DNA from: Aeromonas rivipollensis
GTDB lineage: Bacteria; Pseudomonadota; Gammaproteobacteria; Enterobacterales; Aeromonadaceae
Direction of reading: 5' to 3'
NCBI RefSeq assembly: GCF_010974825.1
Contig: NZ_JAAILA010000029.1
Coordinates: 1-64,000, forward strand
Length of the DNA: 64,000 nt
In this document: piece by piece, positions 21,589 through 31,374 of the stretch
Position numbering within the stretch: position 1 is the stretch's first letter
Layout: each line of letters opens with the position of its first letter
The notes under the pieces: model-generated
Told to the model about the DNA's origin: nothing
Seen by the model: only the letters and a program-made list of their open reading frames with translations
Databases searched by the model: none
Translations under genes and position numbers: made by a program

Positions 21589-22353
21589 TCAGCCAATGAA
21601 CTGTCGCAACAGGGTGATGAAAGGCTCCGGATGGGAGATGAAGGGGGCGTGGGAGGCCTTCTCCAGTACCAGGCTGCGGCTCGCAGGATAGCGCTCGTCC
21701 AGCAGCGGTATGGCCGCCTTGGGCACTAGGGAATCCAGCCTGCCATAGATGCGCAGCCAGGGCAGATCCAGGCCGGCCAACTCATCCCTCAAATCCACGT
21801 CGGCCAGCAGGCCGAGACCCGCCTCCAGCGCGGCAGGCTGGGGGGCCGGACGCTCCGCCAGCCAGTGGCGCAACTGGCGAATGTCGTTTCTGGCATGCTC
21901 GCTGCCCATGGCCTGGATCGCCAGGAAGCGCTCTATGGTCTGCATGAAGTCCCCCGCCAGCATCTGGTTGAACCCCGCCAGCACCTTGGGGGCAATCCCG
22001 GGCCAGTCTTCGCGGGCCATGAAGCAGGGGGAGCTGGCGACCGTGATGAGGGAGTGAAGCCACTCGGGCCGGGTCAGGGCCAGCTGGCTCGCCACCAGAC
22101 CACCGAGGGACCAGCCGAGCAGATGGCATTTTTCCGGCAGGACTGTGGCGACCTGCTCCGCCAGCCAGGGCAAGGAGTAGTCACTCCCCTCGCCAAGGGG
22201 GCTGTTGCCAAACCCGGGCAAGTCCACCAGGTGCAGCCGATAGTGGGCCGCCAACTGCTGGGCAATGCCGTGCCAGACAGCACCATTCATGCCCCAGCCA
22301 TGCAACAACACCAGGTCCTGACCCTGGCCAAACCGCTCAACCGATACGCTCAT
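21589..22353 (-). CDS. bioH: Pimeloyl-ACP methyl ester esterase BioH
   Basis: The 254-residue alpha/beta hydrolase has the nucleophile elbow GWSLGG with Ser82 (the E. coli number), an aspartate in GRLDSLVP and a histidine in KASHAPF near the C-terminus. BioH removes the methyl group from pimeloyl-ACP methyl ester to finish pimelate synthesis for biotin. It is divergent from comF, as in E. coli where bioH faces gntX. Confidence 0.92.
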   Translation of the reverse strand: MSVSVERFGQGQDLVLLHGWGMNGAVWHGIAQQLAAHYRLHLVDLPGFGNSPLGEGSDYSLPWLAEQVATVLPEKCHLLGWSLGGLVASQLALTRPEWLHSLITVASSPCFMAREDWPGIAPKVLAGFNQMLAGDFMQTIERFLAIQAMGSEHARNDIRQLRHWLAERPAPQPAALEAGLGLLADVDLRDELAGLDLPWLRIYGRLDSLVPKAAIPLLDERYPASRSLVLEKASHAPFISHPEPFITLLRQFIG

Positions 22354-22391
22354 CTAGACTCAAGATCCCTGTTCATCTGCTTGGAGCCTGC

Positions 22392-23120
22392 ATGTTAAAG
22401 CGGCTGCTCGCCAAAGCAAGTCCGATCCTCGGCAGCCGGTCAGACTGGCTCGGCCTCTGCCTGCTCTGTCGCCAGCCCTGTGATGACCAGCCTCTGTTGT
22501 GCAGCTGGTGTCAGCACTCCCTGCACCAGCCTTGCCGCAAATGCAGGCTGTGCGCGACCCCCTTGCCAGAGCACCATGCAGGAAACGAGCTGCTGTGCGG
22601 ACGCTGCCAGCGCAGGCCGCCGCCCTGGGAGCGGCTGCAGGTGATAGGCGACTATCAGCTCCCCTACTCCCTGCTCATTCCCCGGCTGAAATACTCGGGC
22701 CAGATCCTGCTGGCGCCGCTGCTCGCCCGCCTGCTGGCCGACCATCTGGAGGGAGACGATCCCCCCGAGGCCATCATCCCGGTCCCCCTGCACTGGTGGC
22801 GCCAGTGGTGGCGCGGCTTCAATCAGGCGGAAGAGATTGGACTGGCCCTTGGCGCGATTACCGGCATTCCCTGCGACACCCGGCTGCTGCGCAGGATCAG
22901 GGCCACTCCACATCAAACCCGGCTCAGTGCCGGCCAGCGGCGGCGGAACCTGCGCGGCGCCTTTCAGGTAGCACCCCACAGCTATCGTCACGTGGCCCTG
23001 CTCGATGATGTGGTCACCACAGGCGCCACCGCCGGCCAGCTCAGCCGTTTACTCCGCAAAAGTGGCGTTGAGAAGGTGGAAGTGTGGGCACTTTGCCGCA
23101 CACAGAGGCACATCAAATAG
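22392..23120 (+). CDS. comF: ComF family protein (GntX)
   Basis: The 242-residue product has an N-terminal zinc-ribbon-like part with four CxxC pairs (CLLCRQPC, CSWC, CRKCRLC, CGRC) and a C-terminal phosphoribosyltransferase-like domain with the PRPP loop VALLDDVVTTGATAGQL. In naturally competent relatives ComF is needed for DNA uptake. It sits between bioH and nfuA, the E. coli gntX position. Confidence 0.9.
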   Translation: MLKRLLAKASPILGSRSDWLGLCLLCRQPCDDQPLLCSWCQHSLHQPCRKCRLCATPLPEHHAGNELLCGRCQRRPPPWERLQVIGDYQLPYSLLIPRLKYSGQILLAPLLARLLADHLEGDDPPEAIIPVPLHWWRQWWRGFNQAEEIGLALGAITGIPCDTRLLRRIRATPHQTRLSAGQRRRNLRGAFQVAPHSYRHVALLDDVVTTGATAGQLSRLLRKSGVEKVEVWALCRTQRHIK

Positions 23121-23279
23121 CCGGGGCGGCATGGAGAGGAGGAAAAAGCGGCCTGGCGTCTTGTCATGCGCTTGTTGCGCTCAGGGTCGCATAGGGTAGC
23201 CATCGACACGCTACCCAAGCCCCGCCAAGCGAGTTATCATGAATACCCTAGTCGTACACTCAGGTTTATGAGGATAGTG

Positions 23280-23858
23280 ATGATCAGCATTTCCGACACC
23301 GCCCAGGCCCACTTCCGCAAGTTGCTGGAGAAGCAGCCTGATGGCACCAACATCCGGGTGTTTGTGGTCAATCCGGGAACCCAGAATGCCGAGTGCGGCG
23401 TATCCTATTGCCCACCCGACGCGGTCGATCCGGAAGATCAACACCTGCCCTTCAGCGGCTTCGACTGTCTGGTCGATCCCCTGAGCGCCCCTTACCTGGT
23501 CGATGCCACCATCGACTTCGTCACCGATCAGATGGGCTCCCAGCTCACCCTCAAGGCCCCCAACGCCAAGATGCGCAAGGTGGCCGACGATGCCCCCCTG
23601 GCCGATCGCATCGAATACGTGCTGATGTCAGAGGTGAACCCCATGCTGGCCGGTCACGGCGGCAAGGTGACCTTGATTGACATCACCGACGACAAGCTGG
23701 CGATTTTGCAGTTCGGTGGTGGTTGCAACGGCTGTTCACAGGTGGATTACACCCTGAAAGAGGGGATCGAGAAGCAGCTGCTGGAGAAGTTCCCGGGCGA
23801 GCTCAACGGCGTGAAAGATGCCACCGAGCACCAGCGTGGCGATCACTCCTACTATTGA
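23280..23858 (+). CDS. nfuA: Fe-S biogenesis protein NfuA
   Basis: The 192-residue product has the degenerate A-type N-terminal domain and the C-terminal Nfu domain with the cluster-binding CxxC in [20 protein letters not shown]. It carries [4Fe-4S] clusters to target apoproteins, especially under stress. The ATG at 23280 follows GAGGAT and gives the E. coli start (MIRISD-like MISISD). Downstream of comF, as in E. coli. Confidence 0.96.
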   Translation: MISISDTAQAHFRKLLEKQPDGTNIRVFVVNPGTQNAECGVSYCPPDAVDPEDQHLPFSGFDCLVDPLSAPYLVDATIDFVTDQMGSQLTLKAPNAKMRKVADDAPLADRIEYVLMSEVNPMLAGHGGKVTLIDITDDKLAILQFGGGCNGCSQVDYTLKEGIEKQLLEKFPGELNGVKDATEHQRGDHSYY

Positions 23859-23876
23859 TTTGTCCTTTACGGCAAA

Positions 23877-23907
23877 GAAAAGGCCCCGCCAGCTGGCGGG
23901 GCCTTTT
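23877..23907. terminator. Bidirectional terminator between nfuA and gpsA
   Basis: A strong hairpin (AAGGCCCCGCC-AGCT-GGCGGGGCCTT) with A-run before and T-run after lies between the convergent nfuA and gpsA genes. Confidence 0.9.
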
Positions 23908-23926
23908 GCATTCTGCGGCGGGCAGA

Positions 23927-24931
23927 TTACTCGTCCTTCTTGTCTCGCGACAGCAGGGCGATGGCTGCCTCTTTCGGGTTCTTGCCTTCGTACAGCACCT
24001 TGAAGATCTGCTCGCAGATGGGCATCTCGACGCCACAACGGGCCGCCAGCAGATGCACCTCCTTGGTGTTGCGATAGCCTTCCACCACCTGACCGATCTC
24101 GGTCATGGCGGTTTCCACCGACTTGCCGGCCCCGAGGGCCAGACCGAAGCGACGGTTGCGGGACTGGTTGTCGGTACAGGTCAGCACCAGATCCCCGAGC
24201 CCTGCCATTCCCATGAAGGTCTTGGCATCAGCACCCAGTGCGGCACCGAGGCGCTGCATCTCTACCAGGCCCCGGGTGATGAGCGCGGTTCTGGCGTTGG
24301 CGCCAAAACCCAACCCGTCGGAGAGACCGGCACCGATGGCGATGACGTTCTTGACCGCCCCGCCCAGTTGCAGACCGATGAAGTCCGGATTGGTATAGAC
24401 CCGGAACGAGCGGCCGCAGTGCAGCAGTTGCGAGAGATCGTCGGCGAAGTCGTCGTGAGTCGATGCCACAGAGATGGCGGTCGGCAGGCCGGCGGCCAGC
24501 TCTCTCGCGAAAGTCGGACCGGAGATCACCGCCAGCGGGATAGTCTCCCCCAGCACGTCACGGGCCACGTCCTGCAGCAGGCGGCCGCTGTCCGGCTCCA
24601 GTCCCTTGGTGGCCCAGGCGATACGGGTATCCGGGCGCAGGAAGGGTTTGATTCGGGCCAGCACCTGACCGAACACATGGCTCGGCACCACCAGCAGCAA
24701 CACGGGAGCGGCCTGCACCGCAGCTTGCAGATCGGCAGTCAGCTGCAGATCGGCGGGGAAAGGGACATCAGGCAGAAACGCCTTGTTGCAGCGATCTTGT
24801 TCCAGCTCGGCGACATGGGCGGGATCGTGACCCCACAGCAGGGTCGGATGGCCGTTGCGCGCCAGAGAAATGGCAAGGGCGGAGCCATAAGACCCCGCCC
24901 CCAAGACCGAGATTGCGATCTGGTCGGCCAT
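23927..24931 (-). CDS. gpsA: Glycerol-3-phosphate dehydrogenase [NAD(P)+]
   Basis: The 334-residue product has the N-terminal dinucleotide-binding motif [17 protein letters not shown] and the substrate-domain block [20 protein letters not shown] with the catalytic lysine. It reduces dihydroxyacetone phosphate to sn-glycerol-3-phosphate, the backbone for phospholipids. It follows secB by 2 bp on the same strand, the usual secB-gpsA order, so coupling is likely. Confidence 0.97.
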   Translation of the reverse strand: MADQIAISVLGAGSYGSALAISLARNGHPTLLWGHDPAHVAELEQDRCNKAFLPDVPFPADLQLTADLQAAVQAAPVLLLVVPSHVFGQVLARIKPFLRPDTRIAWATKGLEPDSGRLLQDVARDVLGETIPLAVISGPTFARELAAGLPTAISVASTHDDFADDLSQLLHCGRSFRVYTNPDFIGLQLGGAVKNVIAIGAGLSDGLGFGANARTALITRGLVEMQRLGAALGADAKTFMGMAGLGDLVLTCTDNQSRNRRFGLALGAGKSVETAMTEIGQVVEGYRNTKEVHLLAARCGVEMPICEQIFKVLYEGKNPKEAAIALLSRDKKDE

Positions 24932-24933
24932 TA

Positions 24934-25404
24934 TCAGGCTTCCGCAGTCGCCTGCTGGGCCTGAACCTGTGCCATGTGCTGGGCAAACAGGGCGTCGAAG
25001 TTGACCGGTGCCAGGTTCAGCTGCGGGAAGGAACCCTTGCTCACCAGGTTGGCCACGGCTTCGCGGGCATAGGGGAACAGGATGTTCGGGCAGAAGGCGG
25101 CCAGGCAGTGTGCCAGCTGCGGCTCCGGCAGGTTGCCGATGGTGAAGATACCGGCCTGCTGCACTTCACACAGGAAGGCGGTCTCGGTTTCCAGCTTGCA
25201 GGTCACGGTCAGGGTCAGCACGACCTCGTACACGCCGTCAGCCAGGACATTGGTCTTGGTGTCCATGTCCAGCTTGACGTCCGGCTGCCACTCTTTCTGG
25301 AAGATGTGCGGAGTATTGGGGGCTTCGAAGGAGACATCCTTGGTGTAGACACGCTGGATGTGGAATTCCGGTTGCACTTCCTGATTGTTGATTTCGTCAG
25401 CCAT
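24934..25404 (-). CDS. secB: Protein-export chaperone SecB
   Basis: The 156-residue acidic protein has the SecB block [20 protein letters not shown] and the [20 protein letters not shown] region. The tetramer keeps preproteins unfolded and hands them to SecA. It lies between the rhodanese gene and gpsA, the same order as yibN-secB-gpsA in E. coli. Confidence 0.97.
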   Translation of the reverse strand: MADEINNQEVQPEFHIQRVYTKDVSFEAPNTPHIFQKEWQPDVKLDMDTKTNVLADGVYEVVLTLTVTCKLETETAFLCEVQQAGIFTIGNLPEPQLAHCLAAFCPNILFPYAREAVANLVSKGSFPQLNLAPVNFDALFAQHMAQVQAQQATAEA

Positions 25405-25451
25405 TTCGTTTGATTCCTTTTTAAGACAATGAGTGGGCGCAGGCCCTTAAA

Positions 25452-25883
25452 TCAGCGTTTTTTGGTCACCGGCAGATTATCTGCACGCCATTGGGCCATG
25501 CCACCGCTGAGCACATATACCTGTTTGAAACCGGCTTTGCTCAGTTGGCGACCCGCGCCACCAGCGGTCATCCCCGACTCGCACACCACTATGATGGGGG
25601 CATCTTTGTGCTTTTCAACCGGTCCCAGATTGTTCGCCTGGATCTGGGTGAGGGGCAGGTGATGGGCGCCGGCCAGATGACCCTTGGCAAACTCATCCTG
25701 ACTGCGAATGTCCACCACGGTGGCATTTTCACGGTTGATCAGCAGGGTGGCGCCGTGATTGTTCACCGCCTTCACCGGAGAAAAACGAGCACGCACAGTG
25801 GTGTACACCAGGGTGCCTGCCAGGCCGAACCAGGCTGCTGCCAGCAGCGGGTTGCGGGCCGCAAAATCCAAATACTCTTGCAT
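25452..25883 (-). CDS. yibN: Membrane-anchored rhodanese-like protein YibN
   Basis: The 143-residue product has one N-terminal membrane segment (about 12-29) and a single rhodanese domain. Its active-site loop is [10 protein letters not shown] with a cysteine in the catalytic place, and it includes [20 protein letters not shown]. It is presumed a sulfurtransferase or persulfide carrier. Gene order (yibN-secB-gpsA) supports the name. Confidence 0.9.
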   Translation of the reverse strand: MQEYLDFAARNPLLAAAWFGLAGTLVYTTVRARFSPVKAVNNHGATLLINRENATVVDIRSQDEFAKGHLAGAHHLPLTQIQANNLGPVEKHKDAPIIVVCESGMTAGGAGRQLSKAGFKQVYVLSGGMAQWRADNLPVTKKR

Positions 25884-26140
25884 CTTCTACTATCCAGGGA
25901 CCAAGACAAGGGCCCGAGTATACATGGGGGCCTTGATAAGATCAGCCATCTTGGCGGCAAAGCGAGAGCAAGCTCCCATCAGGGATTGCCCGCCCCCAAA
26001 CCGGCTTGGGGACGGGGCAGCCACCTGCTTCGGGGGAGTGGCGCCAGGGGGAGAACCGTGCACCAAGACAAGCCGGCAACATGCCAAATACAGCCGGATA
26101 ACAGGTAAAAACAGAGGTGGAAGAGGGACTTGGCTATCAG

Positions 26141-26175
26141 GTGACTATTTCGGCAGATGTAGTAATATTACGCTA
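26141..26175 (+). promoter_or_regulatory. Candidate gpmM promoter in a 337-bp gap
   Basis: The gap 25884-26220 between divergent yibN and gpmM has no gene. GTGACT (26141-26146) and TAATAT (26163-26168) with a 16-bp spacer could be the gpmM promoter, start near 26175. The hexamers are only fair matches. Nothing else clear is seen in the gap. Confidence 0.4.
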
Positions 26176-26220
26176 GTTTCACTTCCCGCAATTCATTCCT
26201 ATCCGAGAGGACATAGTCTT

Positions 26221-27750
26221 ATGTCAACAGCTAAGAAACCTTTGGTTCTGGTCATCATGGACGGTTGGGGCTACAGCACCAAGCAAGAGCACAACGCCGT
26301 TGCCGCCGCCAAGACCCCGAACCTGGACCGCCTGGCCCGTGACTACACCAGCACCCTGATCTCCGGCTCCGGCCTGGATGTGGGTCTGCCGGACGGCCAG
26401 ATGGGCAACTCCGAAGTGGGCCACGTCAACATCGGCGCCGGTCGCATCGTCTATCAGGAGCTGACCCGCATCTCCAAAGACATCCAGGACGGCGACTTCT
26501 TCCAGAACGTCGAGCTGGGCAAGGCTGTTGACGCTGCCGTGACCAAGGGCAAGGCCGTGCACATCATGGGTCTGATGTCCCCGGGTGGCGTACACAGCCA
26601 CGAAGAGCACATCATGGGCATGATCGAGATGGCCGCCAAGCGTGGCGCCGAGAAGATCTACTTCCACGCCTTCCTGGATGGCCGCGACGTGCCGCCACGC
26701 TCCGCCCAATCCTCCATCGAGCAGTTCGACGCCTTGTTCGCCCGCCTGGGCAAGGGTCGTTTCGCCTCCATGATCGGCCGTTACTTCGCCATGGACCGTG
26801 ACAACCGCTGGGATCGCGTGCAGCAAGCCTATGACCTGATGACCCAGGGCAAGGGCGAGTTCACCGCCGACAACGCCACCGACGCCCTGGCTGCCGCCTA
26901 TGCCCGTGAGGAGAACGACGAGTTCGTCAAGGCCACCCGCATCGGCGACGCCGCCCCTATGATCGACGGCGATGCGCTGATCTTCATGAACTTCCGTGCC
27001 GACCGCGCCCGCGAGATCACCCGCGCCTTCGTCGACAGCGACTTCACCGGCTTCGCCCGTGCCGCCACCCCGGCGCTGAACTTCGTGATGCTGACCGAGT
27101 ACGCGGCCGACATCAAGACCGCCTGCGCCTACCCGCCCACCGCCCTGGTCAACACCCTGGGCGAGTGGCTGGCCAAGCAGGGCAAGACCCAGCTGCGCAT
27201 CTCCGAGACCGAGAAGTACGCTCACGTCACCTTCTTCTTCAACGGTGGCGAAGAAGATTGCTTCACCGGTGAAGACCGCGAGATCGTCGCCAGCCCGAAA
27301 GTGGCCACCTATGACCTGCAGCCGGAGATGAGCTCCGAAGAGCTGACCGACAAGCTGGTCGGCGCCATCAAGAGCGGCAAGTACGACGTCATCATCTGCA
27401 ACTACCCGAACGGCGACATGGTTGGTCACACCGGCGTGTTCGATGCGGCCGTCAAGGCCTGCGAAGCCGTTGACCACTGCATAGGTCGCGTCACCGAGGC
27501 CCTGGCGGAAGTGGGTGGCGAGTGCCTGATCACCGCCGACCACGGCAACGCCGAGAAGATGCTGGACGAAGAGACCGGTCAGGCCCACACCGCCCACACC
27601 AATCTGCCGGTTCCCCTCATCTATTTCGGTCGCAAGGCCGAGGTACTGGAAGGCGGCAAACTGTCCGATCTGGCCCCGACCATGCTGACCCTTATGGGTC
27701 TTCCTGTGCCGCCGGAAATGACTGGCAAGCCCCTGATGATTCTGAAATAA
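26221..27750 (+). CDS. gpmM: 2,3-bisphosphoglycerate-independent phosphoglycerate mutase
   Basis: The 509-residue product is the cofactor-independent, Mn-dependent enzyme that interconverts 3- and 2-phosphoglycerate in glycolysis. It belongs to the alkaline-phosphatase superfamily. The metal site shows in VIMDGWG, the nucleophile serine in [16 protein letters not shown], and later metal ligands in [11 protein letters not shown]. The ATG at 26221 follows GAGAGGAC; a long in-frame extension upstream is not conserved. envC follows at 10 bp. Confidence 0.97.
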   Translation: MSTAKKPLVLVIMDGWGYSTKQEHNAVAAAKTPNLDRLARDYTSTLISGSGLDVGLPDGQMGNSEVGHVNIGAGRIVYQELTRISKDIQDGDFFQNVELGKAVDAAVTKGKAVHIMGLMSPGGVHSHEEHIMGMIEMAAKRGAEKIYFHAFLDGRDVPPRSAQSSIEQFDALFARLGKGRFASMIGRYFAMDRDNRWDRVQQAYDLMTQGKGEFTADNATDALAAAYAREENDEFVKATRIGDAAPMIDGDALIFMNFRADRAREITRAFVDSDFTGFARAATPALNFVMLTEYAADIKTACAYPPTALVNTLGEWLAKQGKTQLRISETEKYAHVTFFFNGGEEDCFTGEDREIVASPKVATYDLQPEMSSEELTDKLVGAIKSGKYDVIICNYPNGDMVGHTGVFDAAVKACEAVDHCIGRVTEALAEVGGECLITADHGNAEKMLDEETGQAHTAHTNLPVPLIYFGRKAEVLEGGKLSDLAPTMLTLMGLPVPPEMTGKPLMILK

Positions 27751-27759
27751 TCCTGCCCC

Positions 27760-29163
27760 ATGCGGGGATGCGAAGTTATTTCACAGAAAACCAGTCGCGT
27801 CGGCCTGTTGGCCGGCGCGCTGTTTTTTTGCCTGGTCGGCGGCGCTGGCACGGCCCAGGCTGCGAACCAGCAGCTGGGGGCCATGCAGTCCGAGATAAAG
27901 GAACAGCAGAAGACCCTCAAGCTCAGCAAGCAGGAGCTTGCCAAGCTCAACACCCAGCTCAAGGCTGACGAGCAGGCCATCTCGGCCGCCGCCGCCAAGC
28001 TGGATCAGACCCGGCTGCAACTGAAGCAGAACCAGCAGAAGCTGGCCGACCTGCAGCAGGACAAGCTGGCGCTGGAACAACAAGCCAAACACCAGAAACA
28101 GTTGCTGGCCAAGCAGGCGGAAAGCGCCTTCCAGGCGGGCAACCACGACTACCTCAAACTGCTGCTCAACCAGCAGGATCCGGCCAAGCTGAGCCGCTCT
28201 CTCGATTACTACGACTATCTCAACAAGGCTCGCATCGAGGCCATAGACGCCCTGCGCGCCACCCGCAACAAGCTGGCGAAAAACCAGCTGGCCACCAAAG
28301 AGACCGAGACCAGGCTGCAGACCCTGCTGAGTGAACAGCAGGAGCATCACCAGAGCCTGCTGGCCAGCCAGCAGAGCCGTGCCAAGGTGCGCAACCAGTT
28401 GCAGCAATCGGTGCAAAACGACGAGCAGAAGCTCACCAAGCTGGTCAAGGCGGAGAAGGCCCTGAAGGCCAGGCTGGAAGAGTTGCGTCGCCAGCAGGAA
28501 GAGAAGGAACGCCGCGAGCGGGCCGAGCGGGAGCGCCTCGCCAAGATCAAGGCCGAGCAGGAGCGCCAGCGCCGCCTGGAAGCCCAGCGCCTGGCCGCCG
28601 AGCAGAAGCGGATTGCGGAGCAACAGCGGATCGCGGCCCAGCAGCAGAAGGCGGGCGAACAGCAACGGCTCGCCGCCGAGCAGCAGAGGGTCACCGAACA
28701 GCAGAACCGGGTGGCGAAGCAACAAGCCGCCGCGCGCAGCAGCAGCACCAAGGCCAGTGGCGGCTACAACGGCCTCAGCACCAACGGCAGCCTGCGCTGG
28801 CCGGTACAGGGGCCCATCCTCATCTCCTACGGTTCGCCGCGCACCGCCGAGCTCAAGTGGAAGGGCACCCTGATAGGCGCAAGCGAGGGTACCCAGGTCA
28901 AGGCGGTGGCGCCGGGCCAGGTGGTCTATGCGGACTGGCTGGACGGCTTCGGCATGCTGCTGGTCATCGATCATGGGAAGGGCTATATGAGCCTCTACGG
29001 TCACAATCAGTCGCTGCTGCGCCAGGTAGGCCAGAGCGTGGAGCAGGGTGAACCCGTGGCCCTGGTCGGCGACAGCGGCGGCCAGGACAGACCCGGCCTC
29101 TACTTCGAGATCCGTTACCAGGGCGAAGCCATCAACCCGACCAAGTGGCTGGCCAGACGCTAA
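27760..29163 (+). CDS. envC: Murein hydrolase activator EnvC
   Basis: The 467-residue protein has a signal peptide (cleavage after GTAQA, about 35), a long coiled coil rich in Q, K, E and A (about 36-340), and a C-terminal LytM/M23-like domain (about 350-467). The usual zinc ligands are lost (GLYFEIR in place of an HxH motif), as in E. coli EnvC, which has no hydrolase activity but activates the amidases AmiA and AmiB at the septum. Immediately after gpmM, as in E. coli. Its last 13 codons are repeated downstream. Confidence 0.93.
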   Translation: MRGCEVISQKTSRVGLLAGALFFCLVGGAGTAQAANQQLGAMQSEIKEQQKTLKLSKQELAKLNTQLKADEQAISAAAAKLDQTRLQLKQNQQKLADLQQDKLALEQQAKHQKQLLAKQAESAFQAGNHDYLKLLLNQQDPAKLSRSLDYYDYLNKARIEAIDALRATRNKLAKNQLATKETETRLQTLLSEQQEHHQSLLASQQSRAKVRNQLQQSVQNDEQKLTKLVKAEKALKARLEELRRQQEEKERRERAERERLAKIKAEQERQRRLEAQRLAAEQKRIAEQQRIAAQQQKAGEQQRLAAEQQRVTEQQNRVAKQQAAARSSSTKASGGYNGLSTNGSLRWPVQGPILISYGSPRTAELKWKGTLIGASEGTQVKAVAPGQVVYADWLDGFGMLLVIDHGKGYMSLYGHNQSLLRQVGQSVEQGEPVALVGDSGGQDRPGLYFEIRYQGEAINPTKWLARR

Positions 29164-29330
29164 GCCCACCTTGGCGGGGCCCTCAACCCGGCCCACGACA
29201 GCTGGCCAGATGCTAAGCCCACCTTGGCGAGGCCCTCAACCCGGCCCACGACAGCTGGCCAGATGCAAAGCCCACCCTTGGCGAGGCCAACAACCCGGTC
29301 AACGACAGCTGGTCAGACGCTGAGCCAGCG
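29149..29330 (+). repeat. 53-bp tandem repeat of the envC 3' end
   Basis: Units start at 29149, 29202, 29255 and 29309, with periods of 53, 53 and 54. Each contains CTGGCCAGA(C/T)GC, the last codons of envC, and the first two units keep the TAA stop. The rest of the unit (ending GCCCTCAACCCGGCCCACGA) is a diverged copy of the preceding envC codons (..AINPTKWLARR). The rest of the gap to 29497 holds a CCTTCTCCC hairpin near 29350 and a terminator. Confidence 0.9.
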
Positions 29331-29402
29331 CCCCCTCATCTCCAGCCCTTCTCCCACGAGGGGAGAAGGGAGCGAACGGCGGCATACCCTCACAACTCCC
29401 CC

Positions 29403-29435
29403 AGCAAAAAGCCTGCATCACGCAGGCTTTTTGCT
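29403..29435. terminator. Bidirectional terminator between envC and qnr-like gene
   Basis: AGCAAAAAGCCTGC / GCAGGCTTTTTGCT forms a near-perfect inverted repeat with T-runs on both strands, between convergent genes. Confidence 0.9.
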
Positions 29436-29497
29436 TTGCGGGGGAAGAGCCGCACCGCCCGTCCTGGTTGATGAAAACTTACATCGTTTTCCCCGTC

Positions 29498-30148
29498 TCA
29501 GGGGAAGACGACCAGGCCTATCTGCTCCAGCAGGGTCTGCTGCTGCTCCTCGTTTATCTGCACCCCGTCCAGGTTGACCCGGCGCAGATCCAGCCCGGGC
29601 AGATCGCACTGGCGCAGATCGCAGCCCTGCAGGTTGAAGCTGGTCCAGTCGATCTGCCCAAACTCGGAGCCGCTGAGATCGGATCCCGCCAGCGAGGCCC
29701 CCAGCAGGCTGGCCCCCTGCCAGCGGTTACCGCCGAGTTCGCACTTCTCCAGCAGGCAGCCGTCGAAGTTGGCGTAGCTGAAATTGTTTCCCGTAAGATG
29801 GGCCTCGCAGAAGTAGCTCTTGGCGGTGATCTGGTTGGCGAAGCTGGCGTGGCCGAAGTTGATGCCGACCGCCTGACAGTCGCGCATCTCCAGCCCCAGA
29901 CACTGGCTGCGGCTGCAATCCGCCAGGGTGAGATCGCAGCGCAGAAAGCTCGCCTCCCGCAGGTCGCAGCCTTGCAACAGGCAGCCCCGCTCACTCTCCC
30001 GATCGTAGAAGCTGCAATCGACGAAGCGGCTATCGCTCAGATCCAGCCAGGAGAAGTTGCAGTCGATAAAGCGGCACTCCGAGAACTGCTCCCCCTCCAC
30101 ATCCTGCTGCTCGAACCTTTTCCCCTCGAAACACTTGCCCTTGATCAT
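29498..30148 (-). CDS. Qnr-like pentapeptide-repeat protein
   Basis: The 216-residue protein is a chain of A(D/N)LxX-type pentapeptides (for example LLGASLAGSDLSGSEFG) folding into a right-handed quadrilateral beta-helix. The motifs CLLEKCEL, LRRVNLDGV and the end LLEQIGLVVFP match QnrA (QCLEKCEL, PRRVNLEGV, LLEPLGVIVLP). Qnr proteins mimic DNA and protect gyrase and topoisomerase IV from quinolones; a chromosomal relative is known from Aeromonas hydrophila. The ATG at 30148 follows AGGAGAGG; upstream in-frame codons overlap the gntR start region. Confidence 0.85.
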   Translation of the reverse strand: MIKGKCFEGKRFEQQDVEGEQFSECRFIDCNFSWLDLSDSRFVDCSFYDRESERGCLLQGCDLREASFLRCDLTLADCSRSQCLGLEMRDCQAVGINFGHASFANQITAKSYFCEAHLTGNNFSYANFDGCLLEKCELGGNRWQGASLLGASLAGSDLSGSEFGQIDWTSFNLQGCDLRQCDLPGLDLRRVNLDGVQINEEQQQTLLEQIGLVVFP

Positions 30149-30203
30149 CCCCAGCCTCTCCTGTGATGGCGTCATATGCTGACTTTGTTGCGCAAAAACG
30201 GTA

Positions 30204-30219
30204 ATGTTACCTGTAACAT
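30204..30219. promoter_or_regulatory. GntR operator between qnr-like gene and gntR
   Basis: The perfect 16-bp palindrome ATGTTACCTGTAACAT matches the GntR operator type (ATGTTA-N4-TAACAT). It lies 18 bp ahead of the gntR ATG and about 55 bp ahead of the divergent qnr-like ATG. It should make gntR autoregulated; an effect on the qnr-like gene is possible. Confidence 0.8.
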
Positions 30220-30237
30220 TCTTTGCCGGATCCCGAG

Positions 30238-31245
30238 ATGAACGACACCCGCAAGCGCCGCCCCACACTGCAGGACATCGCCGACCTGACCGGGGTCACC
30301 AAGATGACGGTCAGCCGCTACCTGCGTGACCCGTCCGCCGTGGCCGAAGGTACCCGTGAGCGGATCGCCGCGGCGGTGGAGGAACTCGGCTACATCCCGA
30401 ACCGGGCGCCGGACATGCTCTCCAACGCCACCAGCAAGGCGATCGGCATACTGATCCCCTCCCTCTCCAACCAGGTCTTCTCGGCGGTGATCCACGGCAT
30501 AGAGGCGGTGACCCGGCCCGCCGGCTACCAGACCCTGCTCGCCCACTATGGCTACAGCCCGGAGCGGGAGGAGGAGCAGGTTGCCTCCCTGCTCTCCTAC
30601 AACGTGGATGGCCTCATCCTCTCGGACACCCAGCACACAGAGCGCACCCGCAAGATGATCGCCACCGCCGGCATTCCCGTGGTGGAGACCATGGATCTGC
30701 CGCTCTCCCCCATCGACATGGTGGTCGGCATGGATCACCGCGCCGCCGCCCGGGCCATGGTAACAGAGATGCTGCGCCGGGGACGGCGCAAGGTGGTCTA
30801 CCTGGGGGCGCGCCTCGATGTGCGCACCCAGCTGCGGATGGAGGGCTACTACCAGGCGATGGCGGACTTCGGCCTGGATGGCCAGCACCTGCTGACCGAA
30901 CAGTCCTCCAGCTTCACCCTGGGCGGCGAGCTGCTGGAGCAGGCCATGGCCCGCTACCCCGACCTCGACGGCCTGTTCTGCACCAACGACGACGTGGCGG
31001 TCGGTGCCCTGCTGCAGTGCCAGGCCAAGTGGATACCCGTGCCCCAGCAGATTGCCATCGCCGGCTGCAACGCCCTCGACATAGGCCACGCCATGACCCC
31101 CAAGCTGGCCAGCATCAGCACCCCCCGCGAGGCCATAGGTCGCGAGGCGGCCGCCATGCTGCTGGCCCGGCTCAATGGGCAACCCCAGGCCGAGCACCGC
31201 AAGGACATGGGCTTCTCCCTCTATGAGGGGGAGAGCCTGGGCTGA
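30238..31245 (+). CDS. gntR: Gluconate repressor GntR (LacI family)
   Basis: The 335-residue product has a LacI-type helix-turn-helix at the start (LQDIADLTGVTKMTVSRYLR), the hinge and a periplasmic-binding-protein-like effector domain (about 65-330). The order with gntK, edd, eda and the gluconate permease, and the operators ATGTTACC(G/T)GTAACAT, identify it as GntR, which releases DNA on binding gluconate. The ATG at 30238 is the family-like start; a TTG five codons earlier is possible. Confidence 0.93.
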   Translation: MNDTRKRRPTLQDIADLTGVTKMTVSRYLRDPSAVAEGTRERIAAAVEELGYIPNRAPDMLSNATSKAIGILIPSLSNQVFSAVIHGIEAVTRPAGYQTLLAHYGYSPEREEEQVASLLSYNVDGLILSDTQHTERTRKMIATAGIPVVETMDLPLSPIDMVVGMDHRAAARAMVTEMLRRGRRKVVYLGARLDVRTQLRMEGYYQAMADFGLDGQHLLTEQSSSFTLGGELLEQAMARYPDLDGLFCTNDDVAVGALLQCQAKWIPVPQQIAIAGCNALDIGHAMTPKLASISTPREAIGREAAAMLLARLNGQPQAEHRKDMGFSLYEGESLG

Positions 31246-31374
31246 TCCCGCCCCTTCACACCCACCCGGCGCCACTTTGGCGCCTGTGACCGCCATGATG
31301 GCGCGTCCTCCCGGGATCCTTCCCTGCTCACTGACTTATGCTGGCGCAGCTTGTCCCACATTCAGGAGCAGAAG

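Noticed and set aside
30149..30237. LexA box upstream of the qnr-like gene
   Set aside because: No CTGT-N8-ACAG or close variant is present.
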